NCBI RefSeq assembly: GCF_000421185.1
Contig: NZ_ATWJ01000007.1
Coordinates: 372,001-436,000 of the forward strand
Source: Ornithinimicrobium pekingense DSM 21552
GTDB taxonomy: Bacteria; Actinomycetota; Actinomycetes; Actinomycetales; Dermatophilaceae
Direction: 5' to 3'
Length of the DNA stretch: 64,000 nucleotides
Part shown: in pieces, positions 1-9,164 of the stretch
How the letters are laid out: every line of letters starts with the position of its first letter
Numbering within the stretch: the stretch's first letter is position 1
Notes under the pieces: generated by a model
What the model was told of the DNA's origin: nothing
Seen by the model: the letters and a program-made list of their open reading frames with translations, nothing else
The model's database searches: none
Program-made: the position numbers and the translations under genes

Positions 1-1557
1 GAACTGATTGCGATCCCGGTTCGCACGTCGTCGCCGCGCCCCGTGCGTCTGGCTGTTGCCGAGAATGTCGCCGAACCGCTGGCAGAGAAGATTGCCGCAT
101 CGCCCCTGCTCCGTGTGCTTGACGACGGCGACCAGGGCGACGGCAAAGACGAGGGCGAACCGCCGGCTGTCGCGATAGTCGGCGAGGCGAAGCTCGTCAT
201 TCACGACGGAAGCGGATTGTCGATCAACCGTGACGCACTGCCGACCGACGAGGCGGGCCAGAAGACGGCCATCGCGCTCGCCGAGCGCGTCGTGAAGGCC
301 GAACGCCTTCGTCGTCTGCGTTCAGCCAGCGCAGACGGCCAGCGGGACAGGCTCATCTCCATCGAGTTCTTTCAGCACGACGACACCGGGCGGTCCCCGA
401 GGGATCTCGCGGGAGTTCGACTTTATCCCGGAGACAAGATAAGCGTCGCGATCACCAACACCACGGACACGCCCGTCTACGTCGGACTCTTCGACATCGA
501 GCTCGCCTCAAAGATTGTGCTGCTGAGCCGGGATCAGCCGTCCGGATGGCGGCTGGAACCCGGCGAAACAAAGGTGGCCGGCGGCACCGACGGCGTCGCC
601 CTGTCCTGGGACGACACGGTTCCCGATAACGAGGAGCGCCTCGAAACGCTGGTCGTCATCGCCGCGACGGAGCCGCAGGAGTTCTTGCTGCTCGAAACGG
701 CGAGGGACGTGGTCACGCGACGCGGCGTGCCCTCATCCGAGCTCGAGTCGCTCCTCACCGAGGCAGTCACGGGAACCCGCAACTGGAACGCGGGCTCATC
801 CACGACCGGCGCGCCGCCTCGCTACTCGGTCGACACCATCGATTTTTTCCTCTCGCAGGGCTCGAAGATCGATCTGCATGAGCCCGCGTTCGCGATCACA
901 GAGCTGCCGCCGCTATCCGTGCGCACCGCGCAGCCGCGAGGGTCGATCGACGCACCCTCACGCGCGGCTGTCCGGCTGGTCGCGCTCAAGGTGCAAAACA
1001 ACAAGGCGCTGTTCCGGGCGACGGTGCGCGTCGATGCGCTCGTCATGACCCTGCAGAGCGACGGCCAGGTCGTCGCCCAGCCGTTCACCTTCCGATTCCC
1101 CGGCATCCAGGACGGCGACCTGCTGCCCATGGACAAGCTGCAGCTGTACCTCGGCGACGTCAACGAGTTCGTCGACATCGCAATCTGGGTGAACCGCGAT
1201 GACACGAACGGCGTGGACCTCGCGAAGCTGTTTGAAGAGGCTGTAAATGACAACGTGACGCAGGGCGCCCTCACCGTGATCGGCGGACTGGTGCTCGCGG
1301 CACCACAGGTCGCCGTCGCCATAGGCACAGTCGCAGCCGCGGCGACCGTGATCCGGGTCGGCAACCAGCTCGTGCAGGCGGCCGTCGGCAAAGAGATCGG
1401 GCTGTACCGTACTAGCTTCCTCGCGTTCGAGGACTTCGGCGTGGGGCGCCAGCCCGCGGAGGGGCTGCGCCAGGCGCAGGGGATCGAGTTCGCGTACGAG
1501 ATCGTCGATATCTCGGGCGACGGCAGGGAAAGGCAGAGGTCGGGCGGCAAGCTATGA
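1..1557 (+). CDS. Caspase-associated (DUF4384-like) protein, C-terminal part; 5' end outside window
   Basis: The frame is open from base 1 without a stop, so the true start lies upstream. A possible internal GTG is at 43. Residues of roughly 100-230 (counted from 43) form a beta-rich module with LYPGDKISVAITNTTDTPVY, resembling the DUF4384-type domain often found C-terminal to caspase (peptidase C14) domains. The visible part has no caspase dyad; one could lie upstream. A second beta-rich stretch follows, then near residues 405-445 a Gly/Ala/Val-rich hydrophobic segment (GALTVIGGLVLAAP, then VAVAIGTVAAAATVI) that could be membrane-active. The stop overlaps the next start as ATGA, so this is the upstream gene of the caspase/CHAT operon. 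The operon link is clear. The DUF4384 assignment is a motif-level judgement and the function is unknown. Confidence 0.6.
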   Translation, partial: ELIAIPVRTSSPRPVRLAVAENVAEPLAEKIAASPLLRVLDDGDQGDGKDEGEPPAVAIVGEAKLVIHDGSGLSINRDALPTDEAGQKTAIALAERVVKAERLRRLRSASADGQRDRLISIEFFQHDDTGRSPRDLAGVRLYPGDKISVAITNTTDTPVYVGLFDIELASKIVLLSRDQPSGWRLEPGETKVAGGTDGVALSWDDTVPDNEERLETLVVIAATEPQEFLLLETARDVVTRRGVPSSELESLLTEAVTGTRNWNAGSSTTGAPPRYSVDTIDFFLSQGSKIDLHEPAFAITELPPLSVRTAQPRGSIDAPSRAAVRLVALKVQNNKALFRATVRVDALVMTLQSDGQVVAQPFTFRFPGIQDGDLLPMDKLQLYLGDVNEFVDIAIWVNRDDTNGVDLAKLFEEAVNDNVTQGALTVIGGLVLAAPQVAVAIGTVAAAATVIRVGNQLVQAAVGKEIGLYRTSFLAFEDFGVGRQPAEGLRQAQGIEFAYEIVDISGDGRERQRSGGKL

Positions 1558-4500
1558 CGAGGGCTCCGGGTCGCAAGGCACCGGATCGGGAGCGCAACGT
1601 CGGCCCGCTGCCGGTCGGCAAGCAATACGGGGCTCACGCGAACCGGTGGGCGATCCTGGTCGGCATCTCGAACTACGCGGATCCCCGCTTGAACCTGAGG
1701 TGGGCGAACCGTGACGCGCAGGAGCTGTACGAACTCATCCAAACGCCTGCGGGTGGCGGCTTCGAGTCCGAGCGCATCCAGCTGCTCATCGATGGCGAGG
1801 CGACGACCGCCGCGGTCACCAAGGCGCTGCGCAGCTTCTTGAAAAAACCCGCCCGTGAGGACGTGGTGCTGCTCTACTTCGCCTGTCACGGCACGCCCGA
1901 CGTCGACCGACCCAGCATCACGTACCTGCTGACACACGACACGGATCCCGACGACGTGTCGGGCACCGCCCTCCCGATGCGCGAGATCGACCTGTCGCTG
2001 CAGGAAAACCTGCTTGCGGAAAAGGTCGTCCTGATCGCGGACACTTGCCACAGCGCCGCGATCGGCAACCGTGTCGGGCGACGCGATGGTGGCGACGATG
2101 CCACCGCGATCAACGCCTACCTCGAGCAGGTGAGCCGGTCGAAGGGGGGAGTCGCGCTTCTCACCTCGGCCGAGTCGAACGAGACCGCCCGTGAGGGGAA
2201 GGAGTGGGGCGATGGGCACGGTGTATTCACGCACTTCCTCCTGCGTGGGCTGAAGGGCGAGGCCGATGGATACGGCCGCCCCAAGGACGGTGTGGTGAGC
2301 GTCGGCGAGCTGTTCGACTATGTGCGCGACAACGTCAAGCGAGAGACCGGCGACCAACAGCACCCCGCGATCGGGACCACCCCATTCGACCGCAACCTGC
2401 CGATGGCGATCACGGGGGGAGTGAACGCTCGTGAGCACCTCGACCTCGGTACCCGGCTCCTGACCCTCGCGCGTCGCCTGGACGAGCGCGAGCGCTACCT
2501 GGCGGCGGCAGGTCGCTTCACCGAGGCTCTCTCGCTCTCGAACATGGCACGCGCGGATCTTCCGCAGGCGGCCGTCGGACTCGGCTACGCGCTGCTCGGA
2601 GCCGGGGAGATCGCAGGGTGCCTCGCGGCCGTACAGCCGCTGGCGAGTCAGACGCCACCGCCGGCAGATGCGACCGAGGCGCTCTTGCTGCACGGTGTCG
2701 GCTCCGCCAAAGTCGGCGATCCCGACGCGGCCCGCAGCTCGCTGCGACGATTCGTCGAGCTCGATCCGGAGCACGAGTACGCCGGGTGGGCGCGAAGCTA
2801 CCTCGGCCGCCCGTCGCGGGCGGTGGGGCGACGACGGGCGCTGGTGATCGGTATCGACACCTATCTCCATGGAGGCTGGGGCAACCTCAGCGGCTGCGTG
2901 ACCGATGCCGAAATCATGGCGACCGAGCTGACACGGCTGGCCGGGTTCGACGCGGTCACCCTTACCGATTCGTACGCCACGAAGCTCGGCGTGCGGGAGG
3001 CTTTCATCGACCTCGCCGAGTGGACGGAGCCCGACGACACCGTCATCGTGCACTACAGCGGCCACGCGGTGGGGGATTCGGAGGAGGCGTCGAGCGACGC
3101 GGACGAGCTCTACCTCGTCGTCCACGACACGACCGAGGCGCAGCCCGGCATAACGGCACAGGAGCTGCACGACTGGCTCACCGCGATTCCCAGCCGCCAC
3201 AAGACGCTCATCATCGACAGCCACACGCGCCGCGCGTTCATGGACCTGGCCCAGCAAGGCGGCGACTACAACGTGCTGTTCGCCTCGGACTCCGCCCAGA
3301 TGGCCCAGGAGACCCGGATCGAACGCGATGGGTTCCTCGTGGCCGCGGGCCTCTTCACCACCGCTCTGGTGTCGCAGCTCGCCGATTCCAACCCAGAGAC
3401 GCTCACTCTGGGAGAACTCCTCGATGCCGCAATCCGAAAAATCGTCGAAGACCGAGCATCAGTGGGCTCCCTTGCGGCACAGGTCCCGGTGCTCGTCGGC
3501 GACCGTGACGAACTCGTGTTCGGCGCCATCGACCGCCACCTGTGGGCGTTCGAATTCTCGCTGCGTCGCACTTACCCCCGGGAGTCGCACGAGACTCTGC
3601 GCGCTCACCTGCGCCGGCTACCGGGTGGCCTCGACCTGTCGTTCGCGCCGCTCTCGCTGAGCTTTGGGTGCGCCTTCCTCGCGCACGGCGCGTACGACGA
3701 CGCGGTGTCGGTGCTCGCACCGCTCGCGACCAAGGAGGGTCTTCGGCGTCGAGAGGTGCTGCGGCTGCTCTCTGCAGCGCGGCTCGGCAGCGGGTCGCCA
3801 CAAGACGCGGCAGCGGACATCACGTCGCTGGCCGGGCTCGTCGATGATCCGCTGCGGGCGACCCTCGAAAAGCAGGCCGCGCACATCACCTCCGCACGAC
3901 GCTTCGCGCTGGTGGTCGGCGTCGATCGTTATCAGCACGAGAGGATGCTGCAGCCCCAGGGCGCGGTTGAAGACGCGCGTCTATTTCAGACCGCTCTCAC
4001 CGAACGGTGCGGTTTCGCCGCAGAAGACGTCGTGGTCCTCGTCGACGAAACGGCGACAAGGGCGGCGATCGTCGATACCTTCCGCGCGCTCGCGGAACGG
4101 TCGCGCACCGACTCGACCGTCTTCTACTTCGCTGGAACCGGATCGCGAACCCTCGACGGTGCTCCCACGATCGTAAGCGCGAACGGGCGCACCGGTGATG
4201 TGCCGGACATCACCCTTGCCGAGCTCGACGCGATCGCACGCAGCTGCGACGCCCAGAATCTCGTGACCATCCTCGACAGCAGGTTCACCGCGAGCTCCGA
4301 AACGGGGAGCAGGTCCGCGTTCGGGGGTACCGGAGATGGATCCGGTCTGCGTGCCCTTCTGCCGCTCAGTCCTGACGCCGTCGGGCCCCACGCCGCGGGC
4401 GTCAGCCCGGTCACGCTCATCAATGAGATGGGTCTGGGCGGTGCCGGGTCACGCAGCTATCAGGGTTCCGAGATCGAGCGTGAGCACGACGCGGTTCTGG

Positions 4501-5222
4501 GGGCGGCCGCGGGAGTCCGCGGCGACCTGACCCACGGACTGGTGCAGGCGCTCGTGGTGGCGGACACCGCGGGCATGACTTATCGCTCGTGGCGCGACCG
4601 CGCTCGCGAGGCAGGCGCGCCCGTGCAAGTCATTGCGGACGAACAGCGCCTTGAAGAGCCGATCTTCAGCAACCACCGGCTTCGCATGAGCGTGAAAGCC
4701 GTACTGCAGCAGGTGTACTTGGAACCGATCACCGAGGCGGTGAACACCCTAAAGCGCCTGATCGCGCAACGGCATGACCAGGGCGACCCCGACCCGGCGG
4801 ACCGGCTCGACCTCGGCGTCGCGCTCGCCGAAACAGCGGACTTCACCGCGGCGATCGAGGCGCTCGACAGCGCGACCTCGCGGTACCACGACCCCTCAGT
4901 CATGACGCGTGAGCGTGAACGCGATCCCCGTGCTGACGACCGCCTGAAGGAAGCTCACTACCAGTTCGGCCGCGTGCTGTACCAGAGCGGGACCGACTAC
5001 TCCAGGGCCGTGAGCGAGCTTGACCGGGCGGCGCAGCTCGACCCCGAGAACGGGCGCATCCGCTACTACCTCGGACAATCGATCCGGGAGATGGTCGAGC
5101 GCGAGACGCTCGCCAAAGCGACAGACGCCCTACATGCCTACTTGACGCTGGGCGCGCCGCTCGGCGACGAGGACAGGATCCGCGAGTTCCTCGCCGTGCG
5201 GCGCGCACGGCAGACGAAGTGA
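1554..5222 (+). CDS. Triple caspase-fold protein with TPR-like repeats: one active caspase, two pseudocaspases
   Basis: A predicted cytosolic protein of 1,222 residues with three consecutive caspase-like (peptidase C14) domains. Domain 1 (about 30-290) starts with RWAILVGISNYADP and has both catalytic residues: His112 in YFACHG and Cys165 in DTCHSA. Domain 2 (about 425-650, RRRALVIGIDTY) keeps the His (H504, YSGHAVG) but has His557 where the Cys belongs (IIDSHTRR). Domain 3 (about 775-1040, RRFALVVGVDRYQ) has lost both: Thr862 replaces His in YFAGTG, and Arg910 replaces Cys in ILDSRF. TPR-like helical stretches lie between the domains and at the C-terminus (about 1060-1222). It overlaps the upstream gene by 4 bp and is followed directly by a CHAT protease gene. 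The architecture suggests one protease held with two scaffold or sensor pseudoproteases. Substrate and trigger are unknown. Confidence 0.85.
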   Translation: MTRAPGRKAPDRERNVGPLPVGKQYGAHANRWAILVGISNYADPRLNLRWANRDAQELYELIQTPAGGGFESERIQLLIDGEATTAAVTKALRSFLKKPAREDVVLLYFACHGTPDVDRPSITYLLTHDTDPDDVSGTALPMREIDLSLQENLLAEKVVLIADTCHSAAIGNRVGRRDGGDDATAINAYLEQVSRSKGGVALLTSAESNETAREGKEWGDGHGVFTHFLLRGLKGEADGYGRPKDGVVSVGELFDYVRDNVKRETGDQQHPAIGTTPFDRNLPMAITGGVNAREHLDLGTRLLTLARRLDERERYLAAAGRFTEALSLSNMARADLPQAAVGLGYALLGAGEIAGCLAAVQPLASQTPPPADATEALLLHGVGSAKVGDPDAARSSLRRFVELDPEHEYAGWARSYLGRPSRAVGRRRALVIGIDTYLHGGWGNLSGCVTDAEIMATELTRLAGFDAVTLTDSYATKLGVREAFIDLAEWTEPDDTVIVHYSGHAVGDSEEASSDADELYLVVHDTTEAQPGITAQELHDWLTAIPSRHKTLIIDSHTRRAFMDLAQQGGDYNVLFASDSAQMAQETRIERDGFLVAAGLFTTALVSQLADSNPETLTLGELLDAAIRKIVEDRASVGSLAAQVPVLVGDRDELVFGAIDRHLWAFEFSLRRTYPRESHETLRAHLRRLPGGLDLSFAPLSLSFGCAFLAHGAYDDAVSVLAPLATKEGLRRREVLRLLSAARLGSGSPQDAAADITSLAGLVDDPLRATLEKQAAHITSARRFALVVGVDRYQHERMLQPQGAVEDARLFQTALTERCGFAAEDVVVLVDETATRAAIVDTFRALAERSRTDSTVFYFAGTGSRTLDGAPTIVSANGRTGDVPDITLAELDAIARSCDAQNLVTILDSRFTASSETGSRSAFGGTGDGSGLRALLPLSPDAVGPHAAGVSPVTLINEMGLGGAGSRSYQGSEIEREHDAVLGAAAGVRGDLTHGLVQALVVADTAGMTYRSWRDRAREAGAPVQVIADEQRLEEPIFSNHRLRMSVKAVLQQVYLEPITEAVNTLKRLIAQRHDQGDPDPADRLDLGVALAETADFTAAIEALDSATSRYHDPSVMTRERERDPRADDRLKEAHYQFGRVLYQSGTDYSRAVSELDRAAQLDPENGRIRYYLGQSIREMVERETLAKATDALHAYLTLGAPLGDEDRIREFLAVRRARQTK

Positions 5223-5233
5223 GGGGAGAACCG

Positions 5234-8200
5234 ATGGAGTCGGTGGCTTTGATGCTCCCGTTCGTGACGAGCGGGCAATGGCTGGGCGTCTCTCTCGGCT
5301 TTGACGCAGAGTCTGCCGGCGTTCCCCAAAGCGAAGCACCGTTCGTCGCTGCTGCCGCCGCGCTCGCCGCGGGCGAGCCCAAGCGCGCGCTTTCCATCCT
5401 GGATGACATTGCTGCGGCCGGTTATGACGACGGCGATCGCGCAGCGGTCGAACGCACCCTCCGGCGGCTCGCCCTCACGCTGGAGCACAACTGGTTCCCT
5501 GGCGGCGCCGCCGCGGTGCTGGATCCGGGCGAGACCGCCCAATTCGCGCTTTCCCCTTTGCAGGCGTCGTCGAGCAGCGTCGCCATCTTCGTTGACATCG
5601 TGGACTTCTTCTCGTCCCTGTCGACTCTGCGCACCGTCGCCGCGGGCACGCGACGCGGTTTCGCGGTGCCTGCGGAGCAAGACCCGGTGGTGATCGCCGA
5701 GTCCCTGGTCGGGCGCCTCCGAGAGATGCAGCCCTCGGTGGCGCTGGGCGCGGTGGCACTAGCAACGGCGGACCTTTACGTCCGCTCAGGCCGGATCTTC
5801 CAGGCCGGCATGCCGTTGGGGTTGGCGTTGGAATCGGCGGGAGCTCTCCAGGACGTCGCCGGCGTCGCGTCCTGTGCGCTGGTCCAAGGAGACTTCTCGG
5901 CGCAGCCCCTGTCGACCCCCGAGCTGCTCGGAGAAGACCTCGAAGGCTCCGCGCCGGGACCGCCGATGGCCGAGCCCGACGTCGGCTTCGCGGCACAGCG
6001 TTACCAAGAGGCTCGAGTGCGCTTCAGCGCCGCAGGCTCCGCGCGCGGCCTCGCGGCGCTGGAGCTCCGGACGGCGGGCCTGGCGGCAGCATCCGGCGAC
6101 TTCACCGCAGCGCAAGAGATGCTCAGGCGCTGCGGCGACCTGGCTGCCGACGCGGGTGACGGGGCGCTGACGCAACTCGCCCTCGTGCACGATGCGCTGA
6201 TCCGCATCGAGGCGGGCGCATCCGCCAACCTTGGGGTCGTCGCCGGGCGGATCGTAGAGTGGGGCACGACCGTCGGCAGCCGGAGCTACGTCCGCGGGCT
6301 CGCCCGCCTGTGTCATGCTCGTGCCCAGCGGTTGCGGAACGACGCCCTCCGCGCACGGCGGGCGCTTCTCCTCGCGGAGGCCCTCAACGACGGGATCGGC
6401 GCGATCACCGAACCCGCCCTCGTGCGTCGCGAACTGGCGGAGCAGTACGCGTCCGCGAACTACCGGCGCGCGGCATTCGTGCTCGGTGCGCTCGACCTGC
6501 GGGAAGCCGAGTCGGCGAGCGCGCCGACCGGGATGGAATGGATGCGGCTCGCCGACCTCGCGTTGCGGCTGTACTCCGACGCCAACGCGCTCAAGGACTC
6601 GGATGCGATCGAGCGCACGCTGCAGCACATGAAGAGGGTGCTCGAACTCGAGCCTGCGGAGGATCCGGCCACAGCAATGTTCCGCCTGATGCTCCAGCGG
6701 TCCACGGAGGAATCCGCCGTTCTGGCCGAGCTGTATCGCGGAGTCGAGGCGCGCGCCGCCGGCGACGACGAAGCCGCGGAGACCCACTTCGAGGAGGCGT
6801 TGACCCGGAGCGGTGCGTTGGGCGCCGACGGTGCGCTCGTACGTGCTGTCGTCCTCGGCACCGCGCGCCGCACCTCCGCCGCGCGCGACCTCGTCGAAGA
6901 CCTGGTGGCGGCCGGACGGCTCTCGCCCGACCTCGCGGCGAACTTCTTCTCCCGCCTCGGGGCGTACCACCTCGCCGAACAGCAGCTCGACCAGTTCGAG
7001 GCGATCGCCCTGGAGCCTCCATCGAATGAACGACCGTGGGAACGCCCGGCCCTGCGCGCCGAGATCCTCGCGGGCAGTGGCCGTGCGCGCGAGGCGGTGG
7101 GCGTCGCGGAAACTGCGCTGGCGTCGTTCGAGGAGCATCTGGCCAACCTGTCGCGCGATGTGCTTCGGACGATGGCGAGCGACAGCCCGGTCGCGGCCGG
7201 CCTCTACACGACGGCCGTGCGCGCGCACTCCGACCTCGCACAAGAAGCGAATGCCGTCGCCCACGTCGGCGCCAGCTTTGTGCTATCCGATCGCAGCCGG
7301 GGTGTGGCGCTGACCGACCTCATCGACCTTGATCGTGCTGCTGGCGACGATCGCACAACGGTCAGGGCGGTCAGGGCCTGGCTGAAAGCCGGGGCCTCAT
7401 TGGCTCAGACGATCGAAGTGGTCGGACGGGACGACTCGAGCAGCGGCGATACCGACGTCCGGGCGCGGATTCGGGCGGCCGAGTGGGAGCTCGACAACTC
7501 CGAAGCTGCCCTCGCGGCCACAGCACCGGCGCTCCTCGCCGGGCGTCGCCGCCTTCCCGCCTCGCGATCGATGGCGGAGACGCGCGAGCAGCTGGATCCC
7601 GACACCGTGCTCATCCAGTACCACGCATACGACGACCGGCTGGTCCTATGGGCGATCACTGCAGACTCGGCCAGGGTCTTCAGTCGTGAGAGCATCACGC
7701 CGGTGCTGGGATCCCAGGTGCGTCGATACCACCGCGGGATCTCCGATCCCGGCTCGCCTGAGTCCGTCCGCAGCGAGTTGGCGGACCCCCTCGCTGCGTT
7801 GCTCCTCGCTCCTGTCGCCGACGAGCTGTCGGCGCATCGCCGTGTGGTGTTCGTGCCGCACGGCCCGCTCGCGGTGTTGCCATTTCACGTGCTGCCCTTC
7901 GCCGGCTCCGACCTTGCCGCAACGCACGAGGTGTCGTATCTGCCCGCGGTCAGCGCCGCGCGCCCAACGGCCCCCCGGCGGATCGGTCACGACGCGCGTA
8001 CGCTCATTGTCGGAGATCCCGACTACGGCCCGGCCAGCCCGTTCCGACCGTTGCCCGGAGCCAGAATTGAAGCGATGGCCGTTGGTGGCCTGCGGAAGAC
8101 CGCGCCACTGATCGGCGCTGCCGCAAACCATGCCGACGTGCTTCGCGAGCTTGAAGAGGCCGACGTCGTGCACTTCGCCACGCACGGTGTGCTCGTTGAG

Positions 8201-8686
8201 GGTTCACCCTTCAGCGCGGAGCTCGCGCTGGCGCAGGGAGTCGGGCTGACCGTTCCGGACCTCATGGGTCTCGACACGTCGATCTCGCTGGCGGTGCTGA
8301 GCGCCTGCGACAGCGGCCGTGGGCGGTCAACGGCGGCAGGCGACGTCATTGGGCTGACACGCTCCCTTATTGCGGCCGGCGCTGCCGAGATGGTGGTTTC
8401 GCTGTGGCCCGTCGATGACATGGCGGCGTGCCTGACGATGGTGCGGTTCCACGCTGCACTCCTCGCTGACGAGAGCCCTGCTCGCGCCTTGCGCACCGCG
8501 ACCGGCGCTACCCGGACGTTGTCTAAGTCGGCCGCGGTCGAGGCCTACCAAGACTTGACCGCCGGTGGCGCTGCAGTCGACACCATACGGACCGCGCGCA
8601 ACGTCACGCTTTCGCACGCCAGCGCGCCAAACACGGACCTCAGCCACCCGTTCTACTGGGCACCCTTCGTTCACGTCGGTCTCTGA
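5234..8686 (+). CDS. TPR-rich CHAT-domain protease
   Basis: A protein of 1,150 residues. The N-terminal 700 or so residues are Ala/Leu/Glu-rich helical repeats of TPR type. The C-terminal 350 residues are a CHAT (caspase HetF-associated with TPRs) domain, with catalytic His984 in HFATHG and Cys1025 in LSACDSG, the downstream block AAEMVVSLWPVDD, and the terminal HPFYWAPFVHVG that closes many CHAT domains. CHAT proteins are cysteine proteases used in several bacterial defence and cell-death systems. ATG 5234 is preferred over an in-frame GTG at 5219 because GGGGAG sits about 6 nt before it. The gap to the triple-caspase gene is 11 bp, so they are probably co-transcribed. The catalytic assignment is strong and the biological role is inferred. 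Confidence 0.88.
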   Translation: MESVALMLPFVTSGQWLGVSLGFDAESAGVPQSEAPFVAAAAALAAGEPKRALSILDDIAAAGYDDGDRAAVERTLRRLALTLEHNWFPGGAAAVLDPGETAQFALSPLQASSSSVAIFVDIVDFFSSLSTLRTVAAGTRRGFAVPAEQDPVVIAESLVGRLREMQPSVALGAVALATADLYVRSGRIFQAGMPLGLALESAGALQDVAGVASCALVQGDFSAQPLSTPELLGEDLEGSAPGPPMAEPDVGFAAQRYQEARVRFSAAGSARGLAALELRTAGLAAASGDFTAAQEMLRRCGDLAADAGDGALTQLALVHDALIRIEAGASANLGVVAGRIVEWGTTVGSRSYVRGLARLCHARAQRLRNDALRARRALLLAEALNDGIGAITEPALVRRELAEQYASANYRRAAFVLGALDLREAESASAPTGMEWMRLADLALRLYSDANALKDSDAIERTLQHMKRVLELEPAEDPATAMFRLMLQRSTEESAVLAELYRGVEARAAGDDEAAETHFEEALTRSGALGADGALVRAVVLGTARRTSAARDLVEDLVAAGRLSPDLAANFFSRLGAYHLAEQQLDQFEAIALEPPSNERPWERPALRAEILAGSGRAREAVGVAETALASFEEHLANLSRDVLRTMASDSPVAAGLYTTAVRAHSDLAQEANAVAHVGASFVLSDRSRGVALTDLIDLDRAAGDDRTTVRAVRAWLKAGASLAQTIEVVGRDDSSSGDTDVRARIRAAEWELDNSEAALAATAPALLAGRRRLPASRSMAETREQLDPDTVLIQYHAYDDRLVLWAITADSARVFSRESITPVLGSQVRRYHRGISDPGSPESVRSELADPLAALLLAPVADELSAHRRVVFVPHGPLAVLPFHVLPFAGSDLAATHEVSYLPAVSAARPTAPRRIGHDARTLIVGDPDYGPASPFRPLPGARIEAMAVGGLRKTAPLIGAAANHADVLRELEEADVVHFATHGVLVEGSPFSAELALAQGVGLTVPDLMGLDTSISLAVLSACDSGRGRSTAAGDVIGLTRSLIAAGAAEMVVSLWPVDDMAACLTMVRFHAALLADESPARALRTATGATRTLSKSAAVEAYQDLTAGGAAVDTIRTARNVTLSHASAPNTDLSHPFYWAPFVHVGL

Positions 8687-9113
8687 CTCAGCAGTCAGAA
8701 AACCGGAGCGCCGAGTCTCACCGCCACCCACCCATGTTCAGCGGACAGTGTCCAAGCCTGCGTCGGAGTCTTGACAGTCGTGTGCTGGCGGTGCCGTACT
8801 GGCACCAGGTGATCTCACTGGTTGCCCTATGGGTGCGGGTCCAGGGGTGTCGCGTGTGGAGGGTGCCGTGACGGTGGTCGACGATCGTCGGGTTCGGCTT
8901 CGGGTGACGCACACTCAGGGATTGAGCGTCGCGATCGAGCAGCCGAGCGTGCGCGTGCCGTTGGGTCGTCGGCACGTGCAGGTGCACGTCATCGACGGGC
9001 CGTCACTGCAACTGCGTGGACGGTTGTGTACCGAAACTCATCCGCAACACACTGAACAGGCTCCGTGCCAACGAGTGGTCTTCGGGGCGGCCAACGGAGA
9101 ACCCTCCTGGGTC
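8687..9113 (+). other. Region between the CHAT gene and the IS3 element; no convincing gene
   Basis: A small open frame on the plus strand (8829-9116) encodes a valine- and arginine-rich peptide of 95 residues that runs into the left inverted repeat. I do not recognise it. It may be a remnant interrupted by the insertion. No RNA gene or terminator was seen. Confidence 0.4.
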
Positions 9114-9139
9114 TGAGCCCTCCCGGGATGTCCGGAGAC
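9114..9139 (+). repeat. Left terminal inverted repeat of the IS3 element
   Basis: It reads TGAGCCCTCCCGGGATGTCC followed by GGAGAC. It matches the reverse complement of the right end except for one base (C versus A at position 5). Confidence 0.9.
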
Positions 9140-9164
9140 CTGATCCGTTGGGAGGATGCAGGTC

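Noticed and set aside
822-3257. An open frame of about 800 codons on the minus strand across the caspase genes
   Set aside because: It is antisense to two genes with clear domains and 4-bp coupling. Its product is Arg/Val/Gly-rich without any domain, as expected for a high-GC shadow frame.
1-8686. Bacterial gasdermin or type III-E CRISPR (gRAMP/Craspase) partner for the CHAT protease
   Set aside because: No gasdermin-like protein of about 270 residues, CRISPR repeat array or Cas gene is present in the visible part of the locus.
8804-8822. CAGGTGATCTCACTGG resembling the LuxR-regulon operator
   Set aside because: It shares the central GGTGATCTCAC with copy 3, but lacks the flanking CCC and the conserved CGCGAMC tail and precedes no clear gene. 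Probably chance.
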